Of a DNA stretch of 64,000 bases, positions 51,672 to 60,609 are shown one piece after another (the first letter of the stretch is position 1; each line of letters opens with the position of its first letter). Location of the stretch: positions 186,001 through 250,000 of the forward strand of contig JAVCCK010000003.1 in assembly GCA_030765525.1 (NCBI GenBank), in the 5' to 3' direction. This stretch comes from Candidatus Lernaella stagnicola (GTDB lineage Bacteria > Lernaellota > Lernaellaia > Lernaellales > Lernaellaceae). Both the position numbers and the translations under genes were made by a program. The notes under the pieces were generated by a model. That model was not told the DNA's origin, ran no database searches, and was given only the letters and a program-made list of their open reading frames with translations.

Positions 51672-53975
51672 CTAGAAGAAGGTGCCGATACCAAACTCGA
51701 ACACCTGATTCTCTTCGTCATCGCGTTTATACAGCGGGAAACCCCATTCAAAGCGCAACGGTCCGATTGGACTGATCCATCGGACACCAAACCCCCAGCT
51801 TTGACGGAGATCCCGAAAATCATACCAGTCTTCTTCCACAAAAGCATTGCCCACGTCGTAGAACAACACGCCCTTGATGCCGATCTGCTTGATGATCGGA
51901 ATGAGCAGCTCAATGTTGCCCTGCAGGTATTTGTTGCCGCCGATGACGCTTTCCACTTCGGCGGTTGTCGTGGCCGGATTGGCCAGGTTGCGCGGGATGA
52001 CGCTGGTTTCCCGCGGGCCCAAGCTGCGCGAGAAGAAGCCGCGCACGCTGTTGAGGCCGCCGAGGAAGTAACGCTCGGTCACCGGCAAACGTCCGGAATC
52101 GAGGTTGTCGGCGTATCCCGCCTCGCCGTTGACCATGATCGCAATGCCCCACACAACCGGCACGTAGCGCCGGCCCATGGCGGTGTATTTGAGGAAGTTC
52201 AGATCGCCGCCGAATGATTCGCTGGCCCATTCGGTGGAGAATGAGAGCCGCGAGCCGTCGGTCGGATCGAAAGGATGGTTGACGGTATCGCGCTGCAACG
52301 TGCCGCGGGCACTTGTGGTCGTTTTGCGGCCTTCTTGCAGCGTCAAGAACAAAGACGCGTTACTGGCGACGTTGCGGATATCGACATCTTGGTAGGTGTA
52401 GGCCAAGTGCGCCTGGATATCCAGATACAAGGGGCGACCGAGGCTGACAATCGCCGCCTTGTCCAGCCGCTGGAACGAGAAGTAATCGCGGTCGGTGTAG
52501 TTAAGTGAAAGGCCGAAGATCCAGCGCGTATCCAGCAGGTACGGTTCGCGGAAACGGATGGTGCCGTTCGTGCGATATTGACCGAGTTCGCCTTGCAGCG
52601 AGAACTTCCAGCCGTAGCCGAACAAGTTGTTGTGGCTGATCTGCGCCGTGCCGACAAAATTCTCCAAACTCGAGAAGCCTACGCCGATGATGAACTGCCC
52701 CTGCATCTTCTCAGCAACTTCAATGACCACGACCACCAAGTCCTCGCGGCTGCCGCGTTTCCATTTGACGGATACTTCGTCGAAGTAGCCCCGCCGCATC
52801 AGCAGCGCCTTGGATGCGCGGATGCCCGGACCGGAAAAGAGGTCACCTTCCTTAATAAAGAGCTCGCGGCGGAGAACCTTATCGCGCGTGCGGTCGTTGC
52901 CTAGTATTTCGATTCGCTCAATGTAGGCGAGTTTGCCCTTGTTTACCGTGAACTTGATGCGCACGCGGCGGGTCTGCGGATCGGGTTCGACGCCGGGCTC
53001 GATGTCGGCGAATGCGTAGCCAACGTCGGTGTAGCGGTTCTTCAATTTGTCGAGGGATTTGTCGAATTCCCCGCGGTTGAAGACCTCGCCGACCTCTACG
53101 CTGATCAGTTCCATCAGGTCTTCTTTTTTGAACAGCAGTTCGCCTTCGATGTCGACGCTTTCCACGTAGTACTGCGGCCCCTCGTTGATCGCCACCGACA
53201 CGTACATCCAGCGTCGATCGGCCGACAGCGAGACGACCGGCTGCCCGATTTGTACGAAGTAACCCGCGTTCGCGTAATACATGCGCAGCAGTTGCAGATC
53301 CTGCGCAAACATGGTTTCGCGGTAGACGCCGCTGTTGCCCATGAAGCTGAACACATGCCCCTGCTTGGTCTGCAGCACTTTGCGCAGTTCCTCGTCGGTG
53401 AAGGCGTTGTTACCGACGAAATCGATGCGCTTCAAGAAGATTTTGCGGTATTCCGTAATACGAATGACGACCTTGACGCGGTTGTTCGGCAAGGGCTCGA
53501 TTTCGTAGCCGATATCGACCATGAAAAAGCCCTCGGCCTCGTAAAGCTGCCGCACGCGTTCGATGTTTTCTTTGATTTTCGCGATCGACAGAATCGTGTT
53601 CGGTTTGAGATCGACAATTTCTTCGATCTTGTCGTCCTTGACCTTGTCGTTGCCCTCGAACACGAACTCCTTAACCGCCGGTTTTTCCTCGACGACGATC
53701 ACCATCGTCTTCCCGCGGGGAGCGTCTTCGAGTTCGATGCGCACGTCGGCGAAAAATCCGAGTTCAAATATGGCCCGCAAATCCGCGTCGATGGTCATGG
53801 AGTCGAGCAGGTCGCCGGGGCGGGTTTCGAGGGCCGCAAGTATGGCGTCGTCTTCGATACGTTTGCTTCCCTCGATGCGAATGTCGGTGATGATCTCCGT
53901 CGTCGTCTGCGCCACGGCCGCCGAGGCGAGCCCGCAAACGAATAGGACCAAAATCAGGGCGAAACGAACCTTCAC
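51672..53975 (-). CDS. bamA: Outer-membrane protein assembly factor BamA
   Basis: A 767-residue Omp85 protein. After the signal peptide (1-22) come five POTRA domains (about 25-420), e.g. TEIITDIRIEGSKRIEDDAILAAL and LKRIDFVGNNAFTDEELRKVL, each with the usual beta-alpha-alpha-beta-beta pattern. The C-terminal 16-strand barrel (about 440-767) has the lid-lock segment GGLNSVRGFFSRSLGP (VRGF in loop 6) and ends in FEFGIGTFF with a terminal Phe. It inserts barrels into the outer membrane. It overlaps lolD by 4 bp. Confidence 0.96.
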   Translation of the reverse strand: MKVRFALILVLFVCGLASAAVAQTTTEIITDIRIEGSKRIEDDAILAALETRPGDLLDSMTIDADLRAIFELGFFADVRIELEDAPRGKTMVIVVEEKPAVKEFVFEGNDKVKDDKIEEIVDLKPNTILSIAKIKENIERVRQLYEAEGFFMVDIGYEIEPLPNNRVKVVIRITEYRKIFLKRIDFVGNNAFTDEELRKVLQTKQGHVFSFMGNSGVYRETMFAQDLQLLRMYYANAGYFVQIGQPVVSLSADRRWMYVSVAINEGPQYYVESVDIEGELLFKKEDLMELISVEVGEVFNRGEFDKSLDKLKNRYTDVGYAFADIEPGVEPDPQTRRVRIKFTVNKGKLAYIERIEILGNDRTRDKVLRRELFIKEGDLFSGPGIRASKALLMRRGYFDEVSVKWKRGSREDLVVVVIEVAEKMQGQFIIGVGFSSLENFVGTAQISHNNLFGYGWKFSLQGELGQYRTNGTIRFREPYLLDTRWIFGLSLNYTDRDYFSFQRLDKAAIVSLGRPLYLDIQAHLAYTYQDVDIRNVASNASLFLTLQEGRKTTTSARGTLQRDTVNHPFDPTDGSRLSFSTEWASESFGGDLNFLKYTAMGRRYVPVVWGIAIMVNGEAGYADNLDSGRLPVTERYFLGGLNSVRGFFSRSLGPRETSVIPRNLANPATTTAEVESVIGGNKYLQGNIELLIPIIKQIGIKGVLFYDVGNAFVEEDWYDFRDLRQSWGFGVRWISPIGPLRFEWGFPLYKRDDEENQVFEFGIGTFF

Positions 53976-54730
53976 GACGCCTCCTCAAGTCGGCCGTCGG
54001 TCAAACGACACACCCGCGGCAGTCGTCCGGCCAAACGCTCGTTGTGAGTCACGACGATGAAACTCGCCTGCCAGATTTCATTTATTTTGAACATAAGGTC
54101 CCATAATTTCTCGCCCGTGGCGATATCGAGGTTGCCGGTAGGTTCATCGGCCAGGATGAGTTGCGGTTCCATCACCAGGGCGCGGGCGAAAGCGACACGC
54201 TGCTGCTCGCCGCCGGAGAGTTCGCCCGGCTTATGGGCCAAGCGGTCTCCGAGGCCCAGTTTTTCCAATTTTTCGGTGGCGCGATCGGCGGCGGCTTTGC
54301 GATCCAAGCCCGCAATCAACGCCGGCATCATGGTGTTTTCCAGGGAATCGAATTCCGGAATCAGTCCGTGGAATTGGAACACGAAGCCGATGGACCGATT
54401 GCGGAACGCGGAAAGAGCGGCGTCGGTTTTGTATGGACGCGGCCGGGCCGGCGCCGGTTCACTGGTGGTGTCTGTCTTCCCGTGCGGGAGGGTACTGTCG
54501 TTGTCCGCCGAGCCGTTCACCAGCCGGTCGTCAAAATAGACTTGGCCGGAGGTCGGGTGTTCCAGTCCTCCGATTACGTAGAGCAAGGTCGATTTTCCGG
54601 CGCCGGACTCCCCGACCACGGCGAGCATGTCGCCCTGCGGCATGTTTAGATTCACGCCGCGCAACACTTCGATCGGCGCACCGACATCGAAGTAGGTTTT
54701 GGTCAGGTTTTTGGTTTCCAGCAATGCCAT
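53972..54730 (-). CDS. lolD: Lipoprotein-release ABC ATPase LolD, with insertion
   Basis: A 252-residue ATPase of the LolCDE complex, which extracts outer-membrane lipoproteins from the inner membrane. Walker [13 protein letters not shown] (39-50), Q-loop [17 protein letters not shown], signature [15 protein letters not shown] and Walker [15 protein letters not shown] are intact. An additional stretch of about 30 residues, rich in Thr, Pro, Asp and Lys (about 74-104), is inserted between the first beta-sheet region and the Q-loop, where normal LolD (about 230) continues directly. It lies 8 bp after the permease gene. Confidence 0.93.
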   Translation of the reverse strand: MALLETKNLTKTYFDVGAPIEVLRGVNLNMPQGDMLAVVGESGAGKSTLLYVIGGLEHPTSGQVYFDDRLVNGSADNDSTLPHGKTDTTSEPAPARPRPYKTDAALSAFRNRSIGFVFQFHGLIPEFDSLENTMMPALIAGLDRKAAADRATEKLEKLGLGDRLAHKPGELSGGEQQRVAFARALVMEPQLILADEPTGNLDIATGEKLWDLMFKINEIWQASFIVVTHNERLAGRLPRVCRLTDGRLEEAS

Positions 54731-54738
54731 CGTCGTCC

Positions 54739-56001
54739 TTATTCATACCGAAGGGTGCGAACCGGATCCAACCGTGCCGCCACCCGGGCGGGAATCCACG
54801 TTGCCACAAAAATGAAGCCCAACGAGAAAACCAGAATCATCGCCAGATCCGACACGCGCAGCGTCATCGGCAGAGTGTCGATAAAATACACGGTGGGATC
54901 GATTTTCACAATCTTGTGTTCGATTTGCAGCCAACACATAAACAACCCTATGCCGGTTCCCAAAACGCTGCCCAGCAACCCCAGGAACATCCCCTGCACC
55001 ATGACGATGGCGCGAATCTGCCGGGCTGAAGCGCCCATCGCCCGCAGCATGGCGATACTCTTCTGCTTGTCCATCACAACCATGTAGAGCACCGAGAAAA
55101 TGTTCAGCGAGGCCACGAACACAATGAGGCCCAGCAAGACGAACATGACGAGTTTTTCCAGCTTGAGCGCCGAAAACAGGCTGCGGTTCATATCCTGCCA
55201 GGTTTTTGCCCAGAAGGGCCAGCCCAGGTCGGCGCGAATGCGGTCGGCCACGACCTGCGCGTTCCAGATGTCGTCTAGGCGCAGTTCGATGCCGGTCACC
55301 GTGTCGCCGTAGTCGAAGAACTTCTGCGCCTCGGCCAAGTCGATATACGCGAATTTCGTATCGAAATCGTAAAATCCCGTCGCGAATTCGCCGACGATCA
55401 CAAATTTGGTCGTTTTAGGCACGACGCCGAACGGGCCGATATCACCAATCGGGTTGACGACGTTCAATTCTTCCTTGTCGAAGACCCGCAGCGTCGCGGC
55501 CAAATCCCGGCCCAGAATGATACCCGGATACTTGCGGTCGCTGTTTTCGGAGCCCGGCATCGTCAAGGGCGAGTGCTTTTCGTGTAGTTCCTCGAGCGAG
55601 CCGGACTGCATGCTTTTGGCGATGTTGTTCACGCCGCTGGCGGATTCGGAATCGATACCCCTTAAAATCACACCGGTGGCGCGGTCGGCCGTGTTGGCCA
55701 TCACCTCCCCGATGACAAACGGCGTCGCGGCCTTTACGCCCTCGATCTGCAGGATTTTCTTTGTTGTTTCGCGCCAGTCTTCGATGCGCCCGTTGTGCGA
55801 CAAGACCACGGTGTGGCTTAAGGTGCCGAGGATTTGCTCGGTCACGTCGTCTTGAAAGCCGGTAATTACAGACAGCACGACGATAAGCGTCGCCACGCCG
55901 ACCGCCACGCCGATAAGCGCAATCAGGCTAATGATCGAAAGCGCCACTTGGCGGCGTTTCGGTCGCAGAAATCGCAAACCGACAAAGCGCGAAAATCTCA
56001 T
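54739..56001 (-). CDS. lolC: Lipoprotein-release ABC permease (LolC/LolE type)
   Basis: A 420-residue FtsX-family permease. One N-terminal membrane helix (about 25-48), a large periplasmic domain (about 50-270) and three C-terminal helices (about 275-300, 320-345 and 375-405) match LolC/E. Family pieces include ALIGVAVGVATLIVVLSVITGFQ, ATPFVIGEVMAN, PGIILGRDLA, KLEKLVMFVLLGLIVFVASLNIFSVLYMVVMDKQKSIAMLRAMGASARQI. Only one permease is present, so a homodimeric LolF-like form is likely. It lies 4 bp after lysS. Confidence 0.92.
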   Translation of the reverse strand: MRFSRFVGLRFLRPKRRQVALSIISLIALIGVAVGVATLIVVLSVITGFQDDVTEQILGTLSHTVVLSHNGRIEDWRETTKKILQIEGVKAATPFVIGEVMANTADRATGVILRGIDSESASGVNNIAKSMQSGSLEELHEKHSPLTMPGSENSDRKYPGIILGRDLAATLRVFDKEELNVVNPIGDIGPFGVVPKTTKFVIVGEFATGFYDFDTKFAYIDLAEAQKFFDYGDTVTGIELRLDDIWNAQVVADRIRADLGWPFWAKTWQDMNRSLFSALKLEKLVMFVLLGLIVFVASLNIFSVLYMVVMDKQKSIAMLRAMGASARQIRAIVMVQGMFLGLLGSVLGTGIGLFMCWLQIEHKIVKIDPTVYFIDTLPMTLRVSDLAMILVFSLGFIFVATWIPARVAARLDPVRTLRYE

Positions 56002-56005
56002 CGCC

Positions 56006-57517
56006 TCAGGACTGTTCCTTTCTCAAGAGCGGAAATAGGATCACGTCCCGAATGCTGGGTTGATCGGTAAGCAGCATGACCAGTCGGTCGATCCCGATCC
56101 CCTCCCCCGCCGTGGGCGGAAGTCCGTATTCAAGCGCGCGAATGTAATCGCCGTCGTATTCGTGGGCTTCCTCGTCGCCCGCTTGTTTCGCGGCCAACTG
56201 ATCCAAGAAGCGCTGCCGTTGATCTTCTGGGTCGGCCAACTCGTTGAAACCGTTGGCGATTTCTCGCCCGTAGATGAACAACTCGAAACGATCGACAACC
56301 TCCGGGTTCTCGTCATTCCGCCGTGCCAGCGGGCTGATTTCGGTCGGATAATGGTAGATGAAAGTGGGTTGAATCAGCCGATCTTCAACCTTCGCCTCGA
56401 ATATCGCGTTCAGGAGACGCCCGGCGCTTGGCCGGCCTTCGATTATGATCTCGTGCCGCGCGCAGAATTCCTGCATGCGCTCCATGTTCTGCAGGTCCGC
56501 CTCGGTCAGGTCGGTGAACTGCGTTACGGAGTCGGCCATGGTCAGTCGCCGCCAAGGGCGTTCCAGCTTGATCGTCTGCCCCTGATAGGGGAACTCAATA
56601 GCGCCGTAAATGCTTTCACTCAGGAAGCAAAACAGTTCTTCGGTGAGTTCCATGAGCTTTTCGTAGGTAGTATAGGCCTCGTAGAACTCCAGCATCGTGA
56701 ACTCGGGATTGTGCTTGATGCTGATGCCTTCGTTGCGGAAGTTGCGGTTGATTTCGTAGACCCGCTCGAAGCCGCCGACGACCAATCGCTTCAAATAGAG
56801 TTCAGGCGCGATGCGCATAAACAGTTCCATGTCCAGCGCGTTGTGGTGCGTGGTGAACGGCCTGGCGTTGGCTCCGCCCGCCAGGGGTTGCAGCATGGGC
56901 GTCTCGACTTCGATGAAATCACGCTCGGCGAAAAACACCCGCACGAGCCGCACGATCTCACTGCGAGCACGAAACACTTCGACGACGTCGGGGTTGGCAA
57001 TTAAATCGACGTAGCGCTGCCGATACCGGGTTTCCTGGTCCACAAGACCGTGCCACTTTTCGGGCAGCGGGCGCAGCGCCTTGGACAGCAGCGCGCAATC
57101 CTCCGCGGCCACCGACAGTTCGCCCGTCCGCGTTTTCGCCACCCGCCCCTCAAACCAGAAAAAGTCGCCTATGTCTGCGCTTTTCTTGAATAATTTATGA
57201 TTTTCGGGGCCCACTATCTTCTTGATCAGCAAGGCTTGGACACGGCCTGAGCAGTCGTACACGTCGGCGAAAACCGCGTTGCCGAAATCGCGGATGGCCT
57301 TGATGCGGCCGGCGATCGACACACGCGCGCCTGCTTCCTCGAGCTCCTCGGCGCTCATTTCGCCGAATAGCTGGTGCAACTCCCCGGCGCCATGGCTTAC
57401 CGGGCGAGTCGTGGGAAACGGATTGATTCCCATCTCGCGCAGGGCCGCTAGTTTTTCGCGGCGCTGCTCGATGATCTTGTTAGTATCTTCGGGCATTTTT
57501 CCTCTCGTTTCAGCCAT
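56006..57517 (-). CDS. lysS: Lysyl-tRNA synthetase, class II
   Basis: A 503-residue class IIb enzyme. The N-terminal OB-fold anticodon-binding domain (about 55-150) is followed by the catalytic core with motif 1 (RSEIVRLVRVFFAERDFIEVETPMLQPLAGGANARPF), motif 2 (YEINRNFRNEGISIKHNPEFTMLE) and motif 3 (GEGIGIDRLVMLLT). Length fits E. coli LysS (505). It links prfB upstream (49 bp) and the Lol genes downstream; prfB-lysS adjacency is also seen in E. coli. Confidence 0.97.
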   Translation of the reverse strand: MAETRGKMPEDTNKIIEQRREKLAALREMGINPFPTTRPVSHGAGELHQLFGEMSAEELEEAGARVSIAGRIKAIRDFGNAVFADVYDCSGRVQALLIKKIVGPENHKLFKKSADIGDFFWFEGRVAKTRTGELSVAAEDCALLSKALRPLPEKWHGLVDQETRYRQRYVDLIANPDVVEVFRARSEIVRLVRVFFAERDFIEVETPMLQPLAGGANARPFTTHHNALDMELFMRIAPELYLKRLVVGGFERVYEINRNFRNEGISIKHNPEFTMLEFYEAYTTYEKLMELTEELFCFLSESIYGAIEFPYQGQTIKLERPWRRLTMADSVTQFTDLTEADLQNMERMQEFCARHEIIIEGRPSAGRLLNAIFEAKVEDRLIQPTFIYHYPTEISPLARRNDENPEVVDRFELFIYGREIANGFNELADPEDQRQRFLDQLAAKQAGDEEAHEYDGDYIRALEYGLPPTAGEGIGIDRLVMLLTDQPSIRDVILFPLLRKEQS

Positions 57518-57566
57518 TCGGAAAAACGCGTCACCCTATGTTTTTTCGCGCTATCCTGTCAAGCGA

Positions 57567-58665
57567 TCACTGCCGAAGTGAAAACAAATAGGCTTCGATA
57601 AAGCGGTCGAGATCGCCATCGAGAACGGCGTCGACATTTCCGGTTTCCACGGCGGTACGCAGGTCTTTGGCCATACGGTACGGATGCAGCACATACGAGC
57701 GAATCTGGCTCCCCCAACCGATCTCTTTTTTGTCGGCATTCAAAGCGGCGATTTCGTCTTGTTTTTTCTGTAGTTCCAGTTGGTAAAGGCGGGCGCGCAA
57801 CAGCTTGAAAGCGGTCGCCTTGTTGCGGTGCTGGCTGCGCTCATTCTGGCACTGAACGACAATCCCGGTCGGGAAGTGCGTGATCCGTACGGCGCTGCTG
57901 GTCTTGTTGACGTGCTGCCCCCCGGCTCCGCTGGCTCGATAGGTGTCGATGCGAAGGTCTTTCTCGTCGACCTCGATTTCGACCTCGTCCTCGATATCCG
58001 GGTACACGAAAACGCTGGCAAACGAGGTGTGTCGGCGGCTGCTGGCATCGAAAGGACTGATGCGCACCAAGCGGTGAATGCCGATTTCCGCCTTCAGCAG
58101 GCCGTAGACATTTTTGCCTTTGATTTCAAGGGTGACGCTTTTCAGACCCGCCTCATCGCCGGGTTGATAATCGATTTCCTCCACGTCGAAACCGCGCCGT
58201 TCGGCGTACCGCAGGTACATGCGCAGCAACATCGACGCCCAATCGGCGGCTTCGGTGCCCCCGGCGCCGGAGTGGATCTCCATGATCGCGTCGGCGCTGT
58301 CGGCCTCTTCGGAGAAAAGCATCTCCAGTTCCATGTTACTCAGGGTTTTTTCGACCTTTTTCACCTTGCCGGGCACTTCGGCGGCTAAGTCGTCGTCTTG
58401 GGCTTCTTGCGCAAGTTCGAAAGTGACTTCCATTTCTTCGACGGCGGATTCGAGCCCGCGCCATTCGGCGAGTTCTTTTTCCAGGTCACTTTTTTCTTTG
58501 AGAAACGGACGGGTGGCTTCGTTGTTGTCCCAGAATCCGGGGGCAGCGATTTGTTCTACTAGTTGGCCGAGGCGGTCGCGCTTGGCGGCCAGATCAAAGA
58601 TACCCCCGAAGTTCTTCAAGTTTTTCGCGTGCTTCCGAGATGCGCTCGGCAAAATCTTCCAACAT
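57567..58665 (-). CDS. prfB: Peptide chain release factor RF2, with programmed +1 frameshift
   Basis: RF2 terminates translation at UGA and UAA. The first 23 codons (58597-58665, MLEDFAERISEAREKLEELRGYL) are in one frame, ending in CTT TGA; the rest (57567-58595) reads from GAT in the +1 frame. The joined product has 365 residues, exactly E. coli RF2 length. The stop-recognition SPF (SPFDASS) and catalytic GGQ (GAGGQHVNKTSS) are present. AAGGAGAAA precedes the ATG at 58665. Reading only from the internal ATG at 58652 in the second frame would lose the conserved N-terminus. It is 2 bp from lnt and 49 bp before lysS. Confidence 0.96.
58594..58608 (-). promoter_or_regulatory. prfB programmed +1 frameshift site
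   Basis: The minus strand reads CGG GGG TAT CTT TGA. CUU-U is the slip codon, UGA the in-frame stop decoded by RF2 itself, and CGGGGGU a Shine-Dalgarno-like sequence 3 nt before the CUU. It is almost the E. coli site. It gives negative autoregulation: low RF2 raises frameshifting. Confidence 0.95.
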
Positions 58666-58667
58666 CG

Positions 58668-60419
58668 TTATTTCTCCTTGCGGTCGCGCAGTCGGCGCGC
58701 CACTACGAATATCAAGAGACCAAGATAGATGACAATGCACAAGTAAGGGAAAAGATTTCCTGTGCGTTGATAGAGGCTGACGGTGTCCATCGCGTAGACA
58801 GTGCCGACCGGAGCGGCCTCGACGTAAAGGCCGGTTTTTTGAACCGTTCGCCCCAACGGGTCGATGATACCTGAGATGCCGGTATTGGCGGCGCGGGCCA
58901 CCCAGCGGCGGTTTTCGATCGCGCGAATGCCCACCTGCGCCCAATGTTGATAAGGAGCGGAGGTCGGGCCGAACCAAGCGTCGTTGGTGATCGTCACCAA
59001 GAATTTAGCACCCAGCGCGTTTTGGCGTCGGACGACTTCGGGATAGACCGCCTCGTAGCAGATGAACACCGAGAACGGCGCTTTGGGATAAGGCATCATG
59101 GCGTAGTAGCCGCCGGTCTCGAAGTTCAGCGTGCCGGCGATTCTTTTGCGCGGCAGCCCCAGGAGGTTCGTGAAAAAGTCGAGGCCGGCCTGGAAGTGGT
59201 GCTTAAAGGGGATGTATTCGCTAAAGAGCACCAAGCGGTTTTTGTCGTACCATTGCACGTCGATGCCGGCCGGATTCACCAGGACGGCGCTGTTGTGGCT
59301 GGTGTACTGACCGCGGGGGTCGTCGCGGTTCAGCCGCTTGCCCGAGGTGGGCACTCCGGTCAACACCCAAGCGTTGTTTTCGACGGCATAGTGCCGAACT
59401 CTCTCGTTCAGCGGACGCCAGCGTCGTTGCCGAACCGGAATCGACGTTTCGGGAAAGATGATCAACTCCGCGCCCTCGGCTTTGACCCGGCGCGCCAATT
59501 TCCCGAAGTTATCGAATATCCAGGACCGATATTCCGGCTTCCACTTGCGGTTTTGATCGACATTCCCCTGCACGAAACCGACCTTGACGGCCGTGCCCTC
59601 TTTCATGCGGTTTTCGATCTGACCGGAGCGAATGACGCCGTACGCGAAGCCGGCCAGCACGATCACGACGACCGCGGTAATCAAACGGCGCGGCAGGGTC
59701 GTCCGCCGGCCGCGGCGATACCACCACAGTTCTGCGAACATGACGTTGCTTAGGGCGAAAACAAGGCCGACCGAAAGCGACCCGAACAGATCGAAGGTCT
59801 GGTTGAAGTACGGAATGTGATACGCGGCGTTGCCCAGCAGGTCCCAGGGGAAACCGGTCAGAAACCACGTCAACCAGAAATCCCAGAAAATCCAACCGAG
59901 CGGGAAGACCAGCCAAAGGGGCAGCCGGCCCTTTTTAACCGCCCAGTGCAGCACGCCGAAGTTCCAACTCCAGAACGCGCCGAGGCACAGGCAGACAACC
60001 GTCGTCACCAAAATCCCGACGGCAAAGGGAATCGGAGAGAAGTAGGTAATCGGATAGACGATCCAATAGACCTTTCCCAGACTGCCGAGAAAGCCGGCGA
60101 GGAAACCGAAGAACATGGCGGTCTTGGCACGCTCGGCGTCCATCGCCAATACGAGGACCGGGGCCAGGCAGATGAAGGCAAGAAATCCGAGCCCGGCATG
60201 CGGGAAACACAAGGTGTAGAGCGCCGCGGTCAAATACGCCGGCCACCACTCGTGTTTGAGTTTGAAGAGCAAAAACAGAAACACGGGTAGGAAAAACACC
60301 CATTGCCACTGCTTAAATAGCGGAAACCCGGCAAGAAAAAACACAAAGGCCGCAATCCCCGGCCAGTTCGACCGGGCAAAATCGAGTGACAGGATTTTCT
60401 TCTCGCCGCTTCCCAACAC
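58668..60419 (-). CDS. lnt: Apolipoprotein N-acyltransferase
   Basis: A 583-residue enzyme that adds the third acyl chain to lipoproteins at the periplasmic face of the inner membrane. Eight or so helices (about 20-230) precede a nitrilase-like domain (about 250-520) with the catalytic triad Glu in LIIFPETSIPV, Lys in WYDKNRLVLFSEYIPF, and Cys in SVFICYEAVYPE, followed by NDAWFG and RWVARAANTGISGIIDPLGR. A C-terminal helix ends it. Longer than E. coli Lnt (512). The start is GTG at 60419, with GAGAG upstream. It fits the lipoprotein-rich content of the window and starts the supercluster. Confidence 0.94.
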   Translation of the reverse strand: MLGSGEKKILSLDFARSNWPGIAAFVFFLAGFPLFKQWQWVFFLPVFLFLLFKLKHEWWPAYLTAALYTLCFPHAGLGFLAFICLAPVLVLAMDAERAKTAMFFGFLAGFLGSLGKVYWIVYPITYFSPIPFAVGILVTTVVCLCLGAFWSWNFGVLHWAVKKGRLPLWLVFPLGWIFWDFWLTWFLTGFPWDLLGNAAYHIPYFNQTFDLFGSLSVGLVFALSNVMFAELWWYRRGRRTTLPRRLITAVVVIVLAGFAYGVIRSGQIENRMKEGTAVKVGFVQGNVDQNRKWKPEYRSWIFDNFGKLARRVKAEGAELIIFPETSIPVRQRRWRPLNERVRHYAVENNAWVLTGVPTSGKRLNRDDPRGQYTSHNSAVLVNPAGIDVQWYDKNRLVLFSEYIPFKHHFQAGLDFFTNLLGLPRKRIAGTLNFETGGYYAMMPYPKAPFSVFICYEAVYPEVVRRQNALGAKFLVTITNDAWFGPTSAPYQHWAQVGIRAIENRRWVARAANTGISGIIDPLGRTVQKTGLYVEAAPVGTVYAMDTVSLYQRTGNLFPYLCIVIYLGLLIFVVARRLRDRKEK

Positions 60420-60455
60420 GAATTCTCTCTTTCACCTGTGAGTCAAAGTTGCCGG

Positions 60456-60461
60456 ATCATA
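60456..60461 (-). promoter_or_regulatory. Candidate -10 element before lnt
   Basis: TATGAT on the minus strand matches the -10 consensus at 5 of 6 positions and lies about 37 bp before the lnt GTG. No clear -35 was found at 16-18 bp, so this is tentative. Confidence 0.25.
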
Positions 60462-60557
60462 GCAAAAGCCGCCGGTCATTCATAGCTTGCCGGGACGCCA
60501 ACCGGCCGTGAAGCGCGGTCGACAAAAACCGGTTTCGTCTCAATTATCCTCCCCACC

Positions 60558-60585
60558 TTGCCCCACGGCGCTCGATTGGTATTCT
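60558..60585 (+). promoter_or_regulatory. Candidate promoter of the sulfatase-fold lipoprotein gene
   Basis: TTGCCC (60558-60563), 16-bp spacer, TATTCT (60580-60585). Transcription would start near 60592 and supports the TTG start codon at 60610 with AAGGGG between. Matches to consensus are moderate. Confidence 0.3.
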
Positions 60586-60609
60586 GAACGCCAAAATAAG
60601 GGGCACTTT

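Noticed and set aside
60487-60609. Upstream start for the sulfatase-fold lipoprotein
   Set aside because: It would bury the signal peptide 60 residues inside the protein; TTG at 60610 has AAGGGG at good spacing and gives a normal lipoprotein signal.
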